Assembly: GCF_011752565.1 (NCBI RefSeq)
Contig: NZ_VWXK01000007.1
Coordinates: 62,001-126,000, forward strand
Origin: Pantoea sp. Ap-967
GTDB lineage: Bacteria > Pseudomonadota > Gammaproteobacteria > Pseudomonadales > Pseudomonadaceae
Length of the DNA stretch: 64,000 bases
Reading direction: 5' to 3'
Shown here: one piece after another, positions 15,598-23,835 of the stretch
Position numbering within the stretch: position 1 is the first letter of the stretch
Layout: each line of letters opens with the position of its first letter
Program-made: the position numbers and the translations under genes
The notes under the pieces: model-generated
The model's input: only the letters and a program-made list of their open reading frames with translations
Database searches by the model: none
Told to the model about the DNA's origin: nothing

Positions 15598-16395
15598 ATG
15601 GACAGACATCCGCAGTCTTCAGGCAAGAACATTCATCAGGTTTCGCCTTCGACCACGCCGGCCGCCCCCGTGCAGGACAAGCCCGAGGCCTTGGGCCAGT
15701 TCGACTACGTGCAAACCAAGGTGGTGCCGCTGCGTGCGGAGCACCTGGAGCGTAACCGCATCGTCTCGTTCAACAAGAACTCGAACATGAACGGCCCGAT
15801 CGACCTGCTGCGCACCCAGGTGCTGCAGGCCATGGAAGAGAATGGCTGGCGCACGCTGGCAATCACCTCGCCCACACCCGAGGCGGGCAAGACGGTGCTG
15901 GCGGTCAACCTGGCAATGAGCATCGCCCACCACACCACCAAGACCGCCTTGCTGGCGGATTTCGACCTGCGCCGGCCGCGGGTGGGCGCCACCTTGGGTT
16001 TGCCGATGGACAAGGCGCTCAACGAGCTGCTGAGCGAAAAGGCGTGGCTGGAGGAGGTGCTGGTGAACCCGACCTTGCCGCGCTTCGTGGTGCTGCCGAC
16101 ACGCGAGCCGATTCCGATGTCGACCGAGGTGCTGTCCTCGCCCAAGGTCAGTCACCTGATCACGGAGTTGCGCGACCGATATGATTCGCGGATCTGCATC
16201 TTCGACCTGCCACCGCTGTTGAGTTCGGACGATGCGATCACGGTGTTGCCGAAGTTCGATTGTGTGTTGTTGGTGGTGGCCAATGGGGTGAACAGCAAGA
16301 AGGACATCGAGGATTGCCTGTACCACCTGGCAGGGGCGAATTTGATTGGGGCCGTGCTGAACAAGGCCGATGAGCAGCCGCGCACCTATTATTGA
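15598..16395 (+). CDS. CpsD/CapB-like tyrosine autokinase
   Basis: A 265-residue cytoplasmic P-loop protein, partner of the Wzz-like protein. Walker A is SPTPEAGKTVLAVNLA (about residues 91-106), Walker A' ALLADFDLRRPRVG, Walker B ICIFDLPPLL, the set of bacterial tyrosine kinases. The C-terminus ends in RTYY, so only one Tyr pair is available as an autophosphorylation tail, fewer than in Wzc. About 65 disordered N-terminal residues precede the domain. The start at 15598 lies 12 bases after the wzz-like stop, with GGGAGC upstream. Confidence 0.92.
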   Translation: MDRHPQSSGKNIHQVSPSTTPAAPVQDKPEALGQFDYVQTKVVPLRAEHLERNRIVSFNKNSNMNGPIDLLRTQVLQAMEENGWRTLAITSPTPEAGKTVLAVNLAMSIAHHTTKTALLADFDLRRPRVGATLGLPMDKALNELLSEKAWLEEVLVNPTLPRFVVLPTREPIPMSTEVLSSPKVSHLITELRDRYDSRICIFDLPPLLSSDDAITVLPKFDCVLLVVANGVNSKKDIEDCLYHLAGANLIGAVLNKADEQPRTYY

Positions 16396-16399
16396 CTGC

Positions 16400-16762
16400 G
16401 CGTTGCCTGTGCCGGCCCTTCGCGAGCTGCGCTCGCTCCTACCAGGATTTGTGCAGGCCCGGTAGGAGATCCTGTGTAGGAGCGGGCTTGCCCCGCGAAG
16501 CAGGCACCGCGATGCATGGCACCGGCTTCGCCGGTGTTCGCGGGGCAAGCCCGCTCCTACAGGGGGGGGTAGTTTTGTGTAGGCCTGGTAGGAGCGAGCG
16601 CAGCTCGCGATGCGCCGCAACGCGGCGCCTGTTGTTCACTTCCAGGGGTACTTCAATTCCCACTGCCAGGCATGGCGCACAATCTCCTCCAGGGCACTGA
16701 ACGCTGGCTGCCAGCCGAGCACACTCTGCGCCTTGCCAGCATCGGCCACCAGCCGCGGTGGG
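16400..16762. repeat. Left copy of a duplicated segment (REPs plus galE 3' end)
   Basis: Starts GCGTTGCCTGTGCCGGCC and contains, in order, an inverted REP pair of the GAGCGAGC class, an inverted pair of the GAGCGGGCTTGCCC class (16472-16562), another REP, and 127 bases almost identical to the end of galE. The right copy begins at 16767 and lacks 82 bases of the middle REP pair. Confidence 0.93.
16636..16762 (-). pseudogene. galE 3'-end fragment (duplicate)
   Basis: Reads on the reverse strand as the last 42 residues of GalE with its stop at 16636 (RLVADAGKAQSVLGWQPAFS...KYPWK), differing from the intact copy by a few bases. The 5' side has been lost at a junction with REP DNA. It has no promoter or start and cannot make an epimerase. 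Confidence 0.93.
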
Positions 16763-16766
16763 GAGT

Positions 16767-17047
16767 GCGTTGCCTGTGCCGGCCCTTCGCGAGCTGCGCT
16801 CGCTCCTACCAGGATTTGTGCAGGCCCGGTAGGAGATCCTTTGTAGGAGCGGGGTAGTTTTGTGTAGGCCTGGTAGGAGCGAGCGCAGCTCGCGATGCGC
16901 CGCAACGCGGCGCCTGTTGTTCACTTCCAGGGGTACTTCAATTCCCACTGCCAGGCATGCCGCACAATCTCCTCCAGGGCACTGAATGCAGGCTGCCAGC
17001 CAAGCACGCTCAGCGCCTTGCCAGCATCGGCCACCAGCCGCGGTGGG
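16767..17047. repeat. Right copy of the duplicated segment
   Basis: Matches 16400-16762 at an offset of 367 before the deletion and 285 after it. It includes the REP elements downstream of galE and the true 3' end of galE (from 16921). Confidence 0.93.
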
Positions 17048-17883
17048 TCGCCAGCACGGCGGGGGGCCTCGACCACCTTGATCGGCCGCCCGGTCACCGC
17101 CCGCGCCGTGTCGATCACCGCCTGCACCGAAAACCCCACCCCGTTGCCCAGGTTGAATGCAGTACTCTCGCCGCCGCCCTGCAGGTACGCCACGGCCAGG
17201 GCATGGGCCGAGGCCAGGTCCTCGACGTGCACGTAATCGCGAATGCAACTGCCATCGGGTGTGTCGTAGTCGTGGCCAAACACCGTGACCGCCTCGCGGC
17301 GCCCGGAAGCGGCCTGCAGGATCAACGGAATCAGATGGGTTTCCGGCTCGTGGCACTCGCCCAGCTGGCCCTGCGGGTCGGCACCGGCGGCATTGAAGTA
17401 GCGCAGGCAGACCGACTTCAAGCCATAGGCCCGGTCATAGTCTTCGAGGATCTGCTCGACCATCCACTTGCTGCGCCCGTAAGGGTTGATCGGCGCCTTG
17501 GCATGCTGCTCATCGATGGGCGTGTACTGCGGGTTGCCGTACACCGCGGCGCTGGAAGAGAAAATCAGATGCCCGATACCGGCGCGAACCATGGCATCGA
17601 GCAGGCTGAGCGTGGCCGTGACGTTGTTGCGGTAATACTTGGCAGGGGCGAGCACCGATTCGCCCACCTGGATGTACGATGCGAAATGAAACACGGCATC
17701 GAAGGCATAGTCGCTGAACAAGGCGTCCAGCGCGCGGCTGTCGGCGATGTCCAGCGCTACCCGTTCAACCCCTGGGGTTGCCGGGTCGACGTCCGCCACC
17801 ACCACCTCATGGCCGGCCTGCAGCAGGTACTTGACCATGTGCGAACCGATATAACCTGCACCCCCGACAACCAAATACTTCAT
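16921..17883 (-). CDS. galE: UDP-glucose 4-epimerase
   Basis: A 320-residue short-chain dehydrogenase-type epimerase making UDP-galactose (or UDP-GalNAc) for the exopolysaccharide. NAD-binding GGAGYIGS is at residues 7-14, followed by the acidic VADVD end of strand 2; catalytic Ser region FSSSAAVYG and the Tyr-x3-Lys pair in NPYGRSK; substrate loop RYFNAAGADPQG. It is a little shorter than E. coli GalE (338), as in the compact bacterial type. A strong AGGAGG precedes the ATG. It is the last gene of the leftward block wzy-like - glycoside hydrolase - galE, 66 bases after the hydrolase. Its tail is duplicated downstream. Confidence 0.95.
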   Translation of the reverse strand: MKYLVVGGAGYIGSHMVKYLLQAGHEVVVADVDPATPGVERVALDIADSRALDALFSDYAFDAVFHFASYIQVGESVLAPAKYYRNNVTATLSLLDAMVRAGIGHLIFSSSAAVYGNPQYTPIDEQHAKAPINPYGRSKWMVEQILEDYDRAYGLKSVCLRYFNAAGADPQGQLGECHEPETHLIPLILQAASGRREAVTVFGHDYDTPDGSCIRDYVHVEDLASAHALAVAYLQGGGESTAFNLGNGVGFSVQAVIDTARAVTGRPIKVVEAPRRAGDPPRLVADAGKALSVLGWQPAFSALEEIVRHAWQWELKYPWK

Positions 17884-17949
17884 CCAATCCTCCTGGAACA
17901 GACGTAGCGTCGAATGCCCTGCGATACAGGCTGACTTGACTCTAGATGG

Positions 17950-20538
17950 CTATTTCAGGAACAGCCAGTTGGCCATGTGCTGGCCGTCGAAGGTAATCAG
18001 GTAGTGGCCATCCTTGTACGCCGCCGGTAACGTGCTTTCCTTGCCCTCGGCGCTGCGGCTGTACAGTTTCAGCCCCGCCGGCGCTGCGATGCTCAGGCTG
18101 CCCTGCAACGGCTCCACATGAAACGGCGTAACGTCCTCGGGCCTGGGCACGGCGCGGCTGCCGAGGGAAATCAGCAGGTGGCGCGACTGGCCGAGCGGCT
18201 TGGCCTCAAGGCTTTGCACCACGACACTGGCATAGGGCGTTTGCAACTGCACCTCGATGGCGGCCAGCTTCACCGGGTGCCCACCCAGCCAACCGGTGGC
18301 GGCCTGGGTCAGCGGGGTGTCGAGGGTGTACAGGCCCTGTTGCCAATTGCGCCGGATCTCGCCGGTATCGGTGACCGATTCACTGGCAGTGGACTCCAGC
18401 AGCGCCTGGTCCGGGTCGCTGAGCAGCTGGGCATCCTGGGGCACCACGGCGGGCTGCAGCCAAGGCAGCTCTGGGGTCTGCGGCATGGCGACCTGCAAGC
18501 GGCCCTTTTCCATGGCGGTGCGCAGCATCACCGAGTTGGCCGGGGTAATGGCCTTGCCGAACAGCTGCGCGGGGGTTGGCGCGAACACGTAGCGGGTTTT
18601 CGCCAGGTGCACGTCCTCGCGGCGGTAGAGCAGGGCGGCGGCGGGCATCGTGGCCATCATGGCCGGGTCGTTGTAGGCATTCCAATTGTCGGCGCGGCGC
18701 CAGCCTTCAAGGAACGCCTGCTGGCTGTAGGCATACTGCATGATCGCCGCCCAGCCCTGGTGGCTGGCCGTGGCCGCCACGTACAGCGGCAGGGAGTGGC
18801 GGTCGGGCAGGGGGAACGGCTCGGCGTTCCACTCGGTCACCGTCATCGGCAAGCCCACCACCTGGGCTGCACCCAGCCAGTGCACCATGCCATCGCTGGT
18901 CAGCGGGTTCTTTTCCAGCTGGCCGATGCCGCCGTAGCTGTGGGCATCGATCAGGTTGCCGGTGGTCAGCGCCGGCAGGGCGGCCAGGCCGTTGCCCCCC
19001 CAGGTGCTGGTGGTGACGATCGGCACCTTGACCCCAAGCCCGCGCAGGTGCTCGATCATGTCGACATTGAAGCGGTGCTCCAGGTCGTTGAGAAACAGCT
19101 TGCCGGGGCCCGGCTCCCAGGCCCGCCAGGTCTTGTCTGCGGGCAGTTGGCTGCGCGCGGCGAAGGCCTTGGCCTGGTCCATGTATAGGCGGGTGTGCAG
19201 CGGCACGCCCTTGTCCGGTAGCAGGGCGTTGCCAAAGTGCTGGGTAACGTCGTTCTCATTGGTGATCAGCACGGCGGCGATGGCCGGGTCGTCCTTGTAG
19301 GCAAGGCCGGTGAAGCTGTTCACGTGGGTCAGGTACTGCTGGGCAAAGCGCTTCATTGCCTGTTGCACCGTCACGTTGACGTAGGCATAGCCCTTGATGC
19401 CGGCGTACTGCTCGCCCTTGGCCAGTTCGTCGAAGGCGTAGATGTCATCGCCGGCGGTGACCACCCGCTCCACGTGCATGTCGAGCCACACGTAGATGCC
19501 TTCATCCTTGAGGCACTTGATCCACCAGTCGAGCTTCTTCAGCGCCTCGGCGCTCAACTCCCGGGTGTTGCGCAGGCTTTTTGGCTCGCCAAACACGTTC
19601 GGGCTGACCCAGGGCGAGTCGTGGTGGTGCAGCCGCACCAGGTTGAACCCCAGTGCCGACAGGCGCTTGGCTTGTAGCTTCACTTCTTCGTCAGGGGTGG
19701 TGAACAGCGCATAGGCCGCAAGGTTTGTGCCCCAGAAGCGTACCGGGGTGTTGTCGGCAAACTGCAGCTGCTCGCCTACGGCCTTCACGAAGCCGCGCTT
19801 GCCGGCTGGCTTCTCCCCGGCATTGAGGAACGACAGGTCCACCGGCGAGGTGCGCCAAGGCAGTTGGTCGTCTGGCCAGGTGGCAGGGTCGGCCAGGCCG
19901 AAGCGTTCGCTGGGCGTGGGGGCAAGTTCGATATCGCCGGTTACGTTCAGGGTGGCCTTGATCTGCTGCTGGCCTCCACGAATCGGGTCGGTATAGAAAA
20001 AGGCGCGCACCTCGGAGGTGTCGCCGCGCTCGAAGTACACCTTCGCCAACCCGGGCTCAAAGCGCATCTCCACGCGCCTTGGGCCGTTGCCCCAGGCCCA
20101 GCCACGGTTGCCGGGCAGCAGGGCGGGTTCGCCCATGTCCTTGAACAGCGACGGGTCGAAGGTGAACACCATTCCGCCGCCCATCACCCCGCTTTTATCG
20201 CGGTGGGCATCCAGGTCGAAGTCCCAGCTCAAGGTCTGTGCCTGGGGCTTGGCGATGGTGGCCGTAAGGTCGAACTCCAGCTGCGGGTTCTTGCCCTTGA
20301 GGCTGTACTGGAAGGGCCCATCGACCTTGAATTCGGTGCCCATGCCGGTCCAGCTCCAGTCACTGCCCCAGAAGTCGAAGCGCGCCACCATGGCCGGGCC
20401 GCCGCCACGGGTGACGCTGGGCAGGCCGTTGCGTTCGTCAACGCTGGCGGTCCATGGCGTGGCCCAGGCTGCCAACGGCAGCAGCAGGGCAAGCAGTACC
20501 GAGGCGCGCATCCTCGGGCGCAGCGAGGCGACAGTCAT
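17950..20538 (-). CDS. Secreted glycoside hydrolase (clan A type) of the polysaccharide locus
   Basis: An 862-residue exported protein: signal peptide (1-26, cleavage near AWATPW), a beta-rich N-terminal region to about 240, then a TIM-barrel-like domain: RFWGTNLAAYALF, LGFNLVRLHHHD, GIYVWLDMHVERVV, LITNENDVT with candidate acid/base E428 and TVTEWNAEPF with candidate nucleophile E569, as in GH5/GH-A retaining enzymes. A beta domain ends the protein. Such hydrolases encoded with Wzy systems trim or release the secreted polymer in the periplasm. Its ATG is 5 bases after the stop of the polymerase-like gene, so the two are translationally close. Confidence 0.82.
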   Translation of the reverse strand: MTVASLRPRMRASVLLALLLPLAAWATPWTASVDERNGLPSVTRGGGPAMVARFDFWGSDWSWTGMGTEFKVDGPFQYSLKGKNPQLEFDLTATIAKPQAQTLSWDFDLDAHRDKSGVMGGGMVFTFDPSLFKDMGEPALLPGNRGWAWGNGPRRVEMRFEPGLAKVYFERGDTSEVRAFFYTDPIRGGQQQIKATLNVTGDIELAPTPSERFGLADPATWPDDQLPWRTSPVDLSFLNAGEKPAGKRGFVKAVGEQLQFADNTPVRFWGTNLAAYALFTTPDEEVKLQAKRLSALGFNLVRLHHHDSPWVSPNVFGEPKSLRNTRELSAEALKKLDWWIKCLKDEGIYVWLDMHVERVVTAGDDIYAFDELAKGEQYAGIKGYAYVNVTVQQAMKRFAQQYLTHVNSFTGLAYKDDPAIAAVLITNENDVTQHFGNALLPDKGVPLHTRLYMDQAKAFAARSQLPADKTWRAWEPGPGKLFLNDLEHRFNVDMIEHLRGLGVKVPIVTTSTWGGNGLAALPALTTGNLIDAHSYGGIGQLEKNPLTSDGMVHWLGAAQVVGLPMTVTEWNAEPFPLPDRHSLPLYVAATASHQGWAAIMQYAYSQQAFLEGWRRADNWNAYNDPAMMATMPAAALLYRREDVHLAKTRYVFAPTPAQLFGKAITPANSVMLRTAMEKGRLQVAMPQTPELPWLQPAVVPQDAQLLSDPDQALLESTASESVTDTGEIRRNWQQGLYTLDTPLTQAATGWLGGHPVKLAAIEVQLQTPYASVVVQSLEAKPLGQSRHLLISLGSRAVPRPEDVTPFHVEPLQGSLSIAAPAGLKLYSRSAEGKESTLPAAYKDGHYLITFDGQHMANWLFLK

Positions 20539-20543
20539 GGCGG

Positions 20544-22070
20544 TTACCTGGGTTGAAGGGCGGGGCTGGCGAGGGCCGCGGCTTCGCTGTTGCGCAGGCG
20601 GCGCACCAGCTGCATGTAGGCCATGCCCAGGCCGCCGGCCGAGTAATACACCACCGGAATCACCGTGATGCTGCTGACCGTGAAGATGATCACCATGATG
20701 CCCAGCAGCGTGGCCAGCAGCGCCCGGCCAAGCCTTCGGTGTTCGTCATCCTTGTCGGGGAAGGCGCGCATCGCCTTGTGGATGCCGAGCATGATGCTGA
20801 AGAAGAAACCCACGAACAGCCCCAGGCCGACCAGGCCAAAGCGCAAGGCCAGGCTGATGTAGCTGTTGACGATGTCGATGATGCCTTCGCCCTGGATCAT
20901 CGCCTGCATTTCCGGGGTATTGCGAAAATCGAACGAGCCAAAGAACGGGTAGCGCTGGATGACGATCCACGAGTTGTCCAGCAGGCGCTCGCGGTAGGTG
21001 ATGTTCTCCTTGTCGACGTTGCCGACGTACGGCAGCAGGTCGATGACTTTTTCGCCCCCCGGCACCACCGCCAGCAACGGTAACGCCAGCAGGCCGGCGC
21101 AGGCCAGCAGGCTCAGGCGCTTGACCGCGCCCTTGCCGGTGGCGATGAACACCGCAATGATCACCCCGGTGCCAATCCAGGGGCCGCGCGACAGCGGTAC
21201 CACCAGGCCAGCGGCCAGCAGCAGGGCACCCATGTAGCGCTGCAGCTTGCTGCGCACATAACCCTGGACGAATAGGAAAAAGCCGATCGCCACGCTGATC
21301 ACATAGGCCAGGGCGATGGCCTGGCCCGTGGTGGCGCTGGCCCGCAGCGAGCCGCCGCGGCTGAGGTAGCTGGACATGCTCCAGTCAATGCCCAGCGCTG
21401 CGATCAGGCCGTTGTACAGCAGCCAGTGGCGGGCGAATTCGGCCATGGCGATGATCGACAGCAAGAAGGCCGCGATGACGAAGGCGAGCAATGCCGCCTT
21501 GAAGTCTTGCACGGTCTTCAGGGCGCGGCTGGCGACGTAATACGGCAGCACCACGTCGATGTACAGCGACACGGCCTGGCGCAGGGTGTCGGTGAGCGTG
21601 GTTTCACGCAGGTACAGCAAGGTCATCAGCACCACGCCGCCCAGCAACCACTTGTCGGGGCCGGTACGCCCCAGGCGCACCGTGTCGCCTTGCTTGCTCA
21701 GGGCCAGCGCGGCAGGCAGCAGCACGCACAGGGTGAGGATGCGGATATGGTTGACTTCGATCAGGTAGTTGATCACCCCGAACCCTGGAATCTGCACCAT
21801 CGCCGGCGGAATGGCGAACACCAGCATGAAGAACAGCGCCATGACGTTGTGCTCGCGGCGCCCGGCCAGGAACAGGGTGATCGTCGCTGCAGCGGCATAC
21901 ACCCAGAAGCCGAAGGAAAAGAACGCCACCAGGGTAACCAGGAACCACAGGTTGCGCCGGCGCTTGAAGTCGCGGTCGGGAATCAGGTCGGCGGCCGGCT
22001 TGCGGGCGAGCACGAACACCACGCAGGCGAGGAACAGAATGACGATCAACGCACGAAATTGTTCAGGCAT
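20544..22070 (-). CDS. O-antigen ligase/Wzy-type polymerase
   Basis: A 508-residue inner-membrane protein with about 12 hydrophobic segments and a large extracytoplasmic loop near residues 330-390 (GGEKVIDLLPYVGNVDKENI...YPFFGSFDFRNTPEM), the topology of the Wzy_C/O-antigen-ligase family. PLSRGPWIGTG around residue 300 is the conserved S-R-G motif. In a locus with Wzx, Wzz and Wza homologues the likely job is periplasmic polymerisation of lipid-linked repeat units. First gene of the leftward block, divergent from the flippase gene across 96 bases. Confidence 0.85.
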   Translation of the reverse strand: MPEQFRALIVILFLACVVFVLARKPAADLIPDRDFKRRRNLWFLVTLVAFFSFGFWVYAAAATITLFLAGRREHNVMALFFMLVFAIPPAMVQIPGFGVINYLIEVNHIRILTLCVLLPAALALSKQGDTVRLGRTGPDKWLLGGVVLMTLLYLRETTLTDTLRQAVSLYIDVVLPYYVASRALKTVQDFKAALLAFVIAAFLLSIIAMAEFARHWLLYNGLIAALGIDWSMSSYLSRGGSLRASATTGQAIALAYVISVAIGFFLFVQGYVRSKLQRYMGALLLAAGLVVPLSRGPWIGTGVIIAVFIATGKGAVKRLSLLACAGLLALPLLAVVPGGEKVIDLLPYVGNVDKENITYRERLLDNSWIVIQRYPFFGSFDFRNTPEMQAMIQGEGIIDIVNSYISLALRFGLVGLGLFVGFFFSIMLGIHKAMRAFPDKDDEHRRLGRALLATLLGIMVIIFTVSSITVIPVVYYSAGGLGMAYMQLVRRLRNSEAAALASPALQPR

Positions 22071-22112
22071 GGGCTCTGGGCACCTATCCCTCGGTGGACG
22101 ACGGCTAGCGGC

Positions 22113-22146
22113 ATGGCTAATTGAAACTATAGTGACTTCTAGCCAT
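22113..22146. promoter_or_regulatory. Inverted repeat in the divergent wzy/wzx promoter region
   Basis: ATGGCTA (22113-22119) and TAGCCAT (22140-22146) are exact reverse complements 20 bases apart, midway between the two divergent genes. A/T-rich spacer. Possible operator; no known consensus matched. Confidence 0.35.
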
Positions 22147-22166
22147 TTCAGTCAGAGATCGTAGCG

Positions 22167-23543
22167 ATGCCGTCGATTGATGTGTCAGCAGCTGGAAGTC
22201 TGCGCAAGCGCGCGCTGGGCGCCGGGGCATGGAACCTGGTGTCGCTGCTGGCCTCGCAGGTGATGCGGCTGGGCGGCAACCTGATCATGGCCCGTTTGCT
22301 GTTACCGGAAATGTTCGGGGTGATGGTCATTGCCACCACCGCCTCGGTGCTGTTGCAGCTGCTGTCGGATGTGGGCCTGCGGCAGAACATCATTCAGAGC
22401 CCGCGTGGCGACGACCCGCTGTTCCTCAATACCGCCTGGACCGTGCAGATCGTGCGCGGTTTGCTGCTGTTCGGCGTCACCTTGCTGCTGGCGCTGGGCG
22501 CCTGGCTGTCGCAATTGGCCAACCTGTGGCCAGCCGGCTCCACCTACGCCGCGCCGGAACTGCCCCTGGTGTTGGCGATTACCGGCCTGCAGGCGGTGAT
22601 CTGGGGGTTTGGGTCAACCAAGATGGATGTGGCCGTGCGCACCTTCCAGCAGAAACGGGTGGTGCTGGTCGACCTGGCCTCGCAAGTTGCCGGTTTGCTG
22701 GTGATGCTGGTCGTCGGCTGGCTGACCCGCTCGATCTGGTCGCTGGTGGCCGCGAGCCTGGTGGCCGCGCTGGTGGGGACGGTATTGGGCCACACCGCGC
22801 TGCAAGGGCCGAGCAATCGCTTGCAGTGGGACCGTAGCGCGCTGGACGAGCTGGTCAGTTTTGGCCGCTGGATCCTGTTGTCGTCGATTGTTGGCGTACT
22901 GGCCATGTACGGCGACCGCATCTGGTTCGGCGCCAGCATGTCGGTGGCAGAACTTGGGGTGTACTCGATTGCCGTGCTGATTCTGGGTTCAATCCAGACC
23001 GGGCTGATGAAGCTGTTTGGCGCCGTGGCCCTGCCAGCGTTCAGCGAGGCCACCCGGGAAGGCGACCACGACCGCCTGCGTACCCTGTACGACCGCTTCA
23101 AGCTGCTGGTCGACGTGGTGACGCTGTTCATCTGCGGGGGCTTTCTGACCGCAAGCCCGCTGCTGATCAGCTGGATGTACGACGCCCGCTATGCCGAGGC
23201 CGGGCCGATGCTGGCAATTCTTTCGCTGTCGTTCCTCACCTTGCGCTATACCTTGACCCATCAGGTGTGGATTGCCCTGGGCCATACCAAGTACCAGGCC
23301 ATGGACAACATCATCCGCCTGGTGTCCCTGTGGGTGGCGCTGCCGCTGTTGCTGGCGATTGGCGGGCCGCACCTGGCGATCTGGGGGGTCGCCTTGCACC
23401 CGTTGCCCACCTTGGTGCTGATCGTCTACGTCAACCGCAAGCTGGGCCTGCTCAACCTCAAGCGCGAACTGCTGGTGTTGCCGATGGTGGCTGTCGGTGC
23501 GCTGTGCGGCCAGTTGCTGACCTGGTTTTTCCATTGGCTGTGA
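22167..23543 (+). CDS. Oligosaccharide flippase (Wzx/WzxC-like, MOP superfamily)
   Basis: A 458-residue inner-membrane protein with about 12-14 helices. The N-terminus (LGAGAWNLVSLLASQVMRLG, NLIMARLLLPEMFGVMVIAT) matches the opening of the PST/WzxC flippase family. It should move undecaprenyl-linked repeat units to the periplasmic face. GAGATCGTAGCG precedes the ATG; no strong ribosome site. Starts the rightward run that continues with the oxidoreductase and glycosyltransferases. Confidence 0.92.
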   Translation: MPSIDVSAAGSLRKRALGAGAWNLVSLLASQVMRLGGNLIMARLLLPEMFGVMVIATTASVLLQLLSDVGLRQNIIQSPRGDDPLFLNTAWTVQIVRGLLLFGVTLLLALGAWLSQLANLWPAGSTYAAPELPLVLAITGLQAVIWGFGSTKMDVAVRTFQQKRVVLVDLASQVAGLLVMLVVGWLTRSIWSLVAASLVAALVGTVLGHTALQGPSNRLQWDRSALDELVSFGRWILLSSIVGVLAMYGDRIWFGASMSVAELGVYSIAVLILGSIQTGLMKLFGAVALPAFSEATREGDHDRLRTLYDRFKLLVDVVTLFICGGFLTASPLLISWMYDARYAEAGPMLAILSLSFLTLRYTLTHQVWIALGHTKYQAMDNIIRLVSLWVALPLLLAIGGPHLAIWGVALHPLPTLVLIVYVNRKLGLLNLKRELLVLPMVAVGALCGQLLTWFFHWL

Positions 23544-23640
23544 AATGATCGTGGCATGCCGTGCGGCAAGGTGATGGGCAGGGTAGCGCATCGCGGATAA
23601 GTGGCTAGGATTCTTAGAAAATCGGCAGGGAACTGGGACC

Positions 23641-23835
23641 ATGGGGAAGCTTACGTTCTTTACGCCGCTTTTGGATCGCCGGGGCTTTCTGCGTAACTGT
23701 GTGCTGCTGGGTGCGGGCGGCGCCCTGTTCGGCGCCGCCGTGCAGGTGCCACGCAAGGCGGCGGTGCCTGAGGGCTTCGTGGTAATCAATGGCTGGGTAA
23801 TACCCTCCCGGCATTTACGGAACGGCCAGGCATGA
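23641..23835 (+). CDS. 64-residue Tat-signal mini-protein overlapping the GMC oxidoreductase gene
   Basis: Begins MGKLTFFTPLLDRRGFLRNC followed by the hydrophobic VLLGAGGALFGAAV: a twin-arginine signal (D-R-R-G-F-L) and h-region. Only about 25 residues follow (PEGFVVINGWVIPSRHLRNG). The stop overlaps the ATG of the GMC gene by four bases (ATGA at 23832-23835), suggesting translational coupling. The GMC protein itself has no signal peptide. In membrane gluconate and fructose dehydrogenases a small Tat-signal subunit carries the folded flavoprotein across the membrane; this could be a minimal version. GGGAACTGGGACC precedes the ATG. Confidence 0.75.
   Translation: MGKLTFFTPLLDRRGFLRNCVLLGAGGALFGAAVQVPRKAAVPEGFVVINGWVIPSRHLRNGQA

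Noticed and set aside
16636..16762. A second functional galE
   Set aside because: Only the last 42 codons exist and they are joined upstream to REP DNA, with no start or nucleotide-binding region.
20544..22070. Exosortase candidate to process the VPLPA-tail protein
   Set aside because: The 508-residue membrane protein has the Wzy/O-antigen-ligase topology and motifs; exosortases are shorter and have a conserved Cys/Arg/His triad not seen here.
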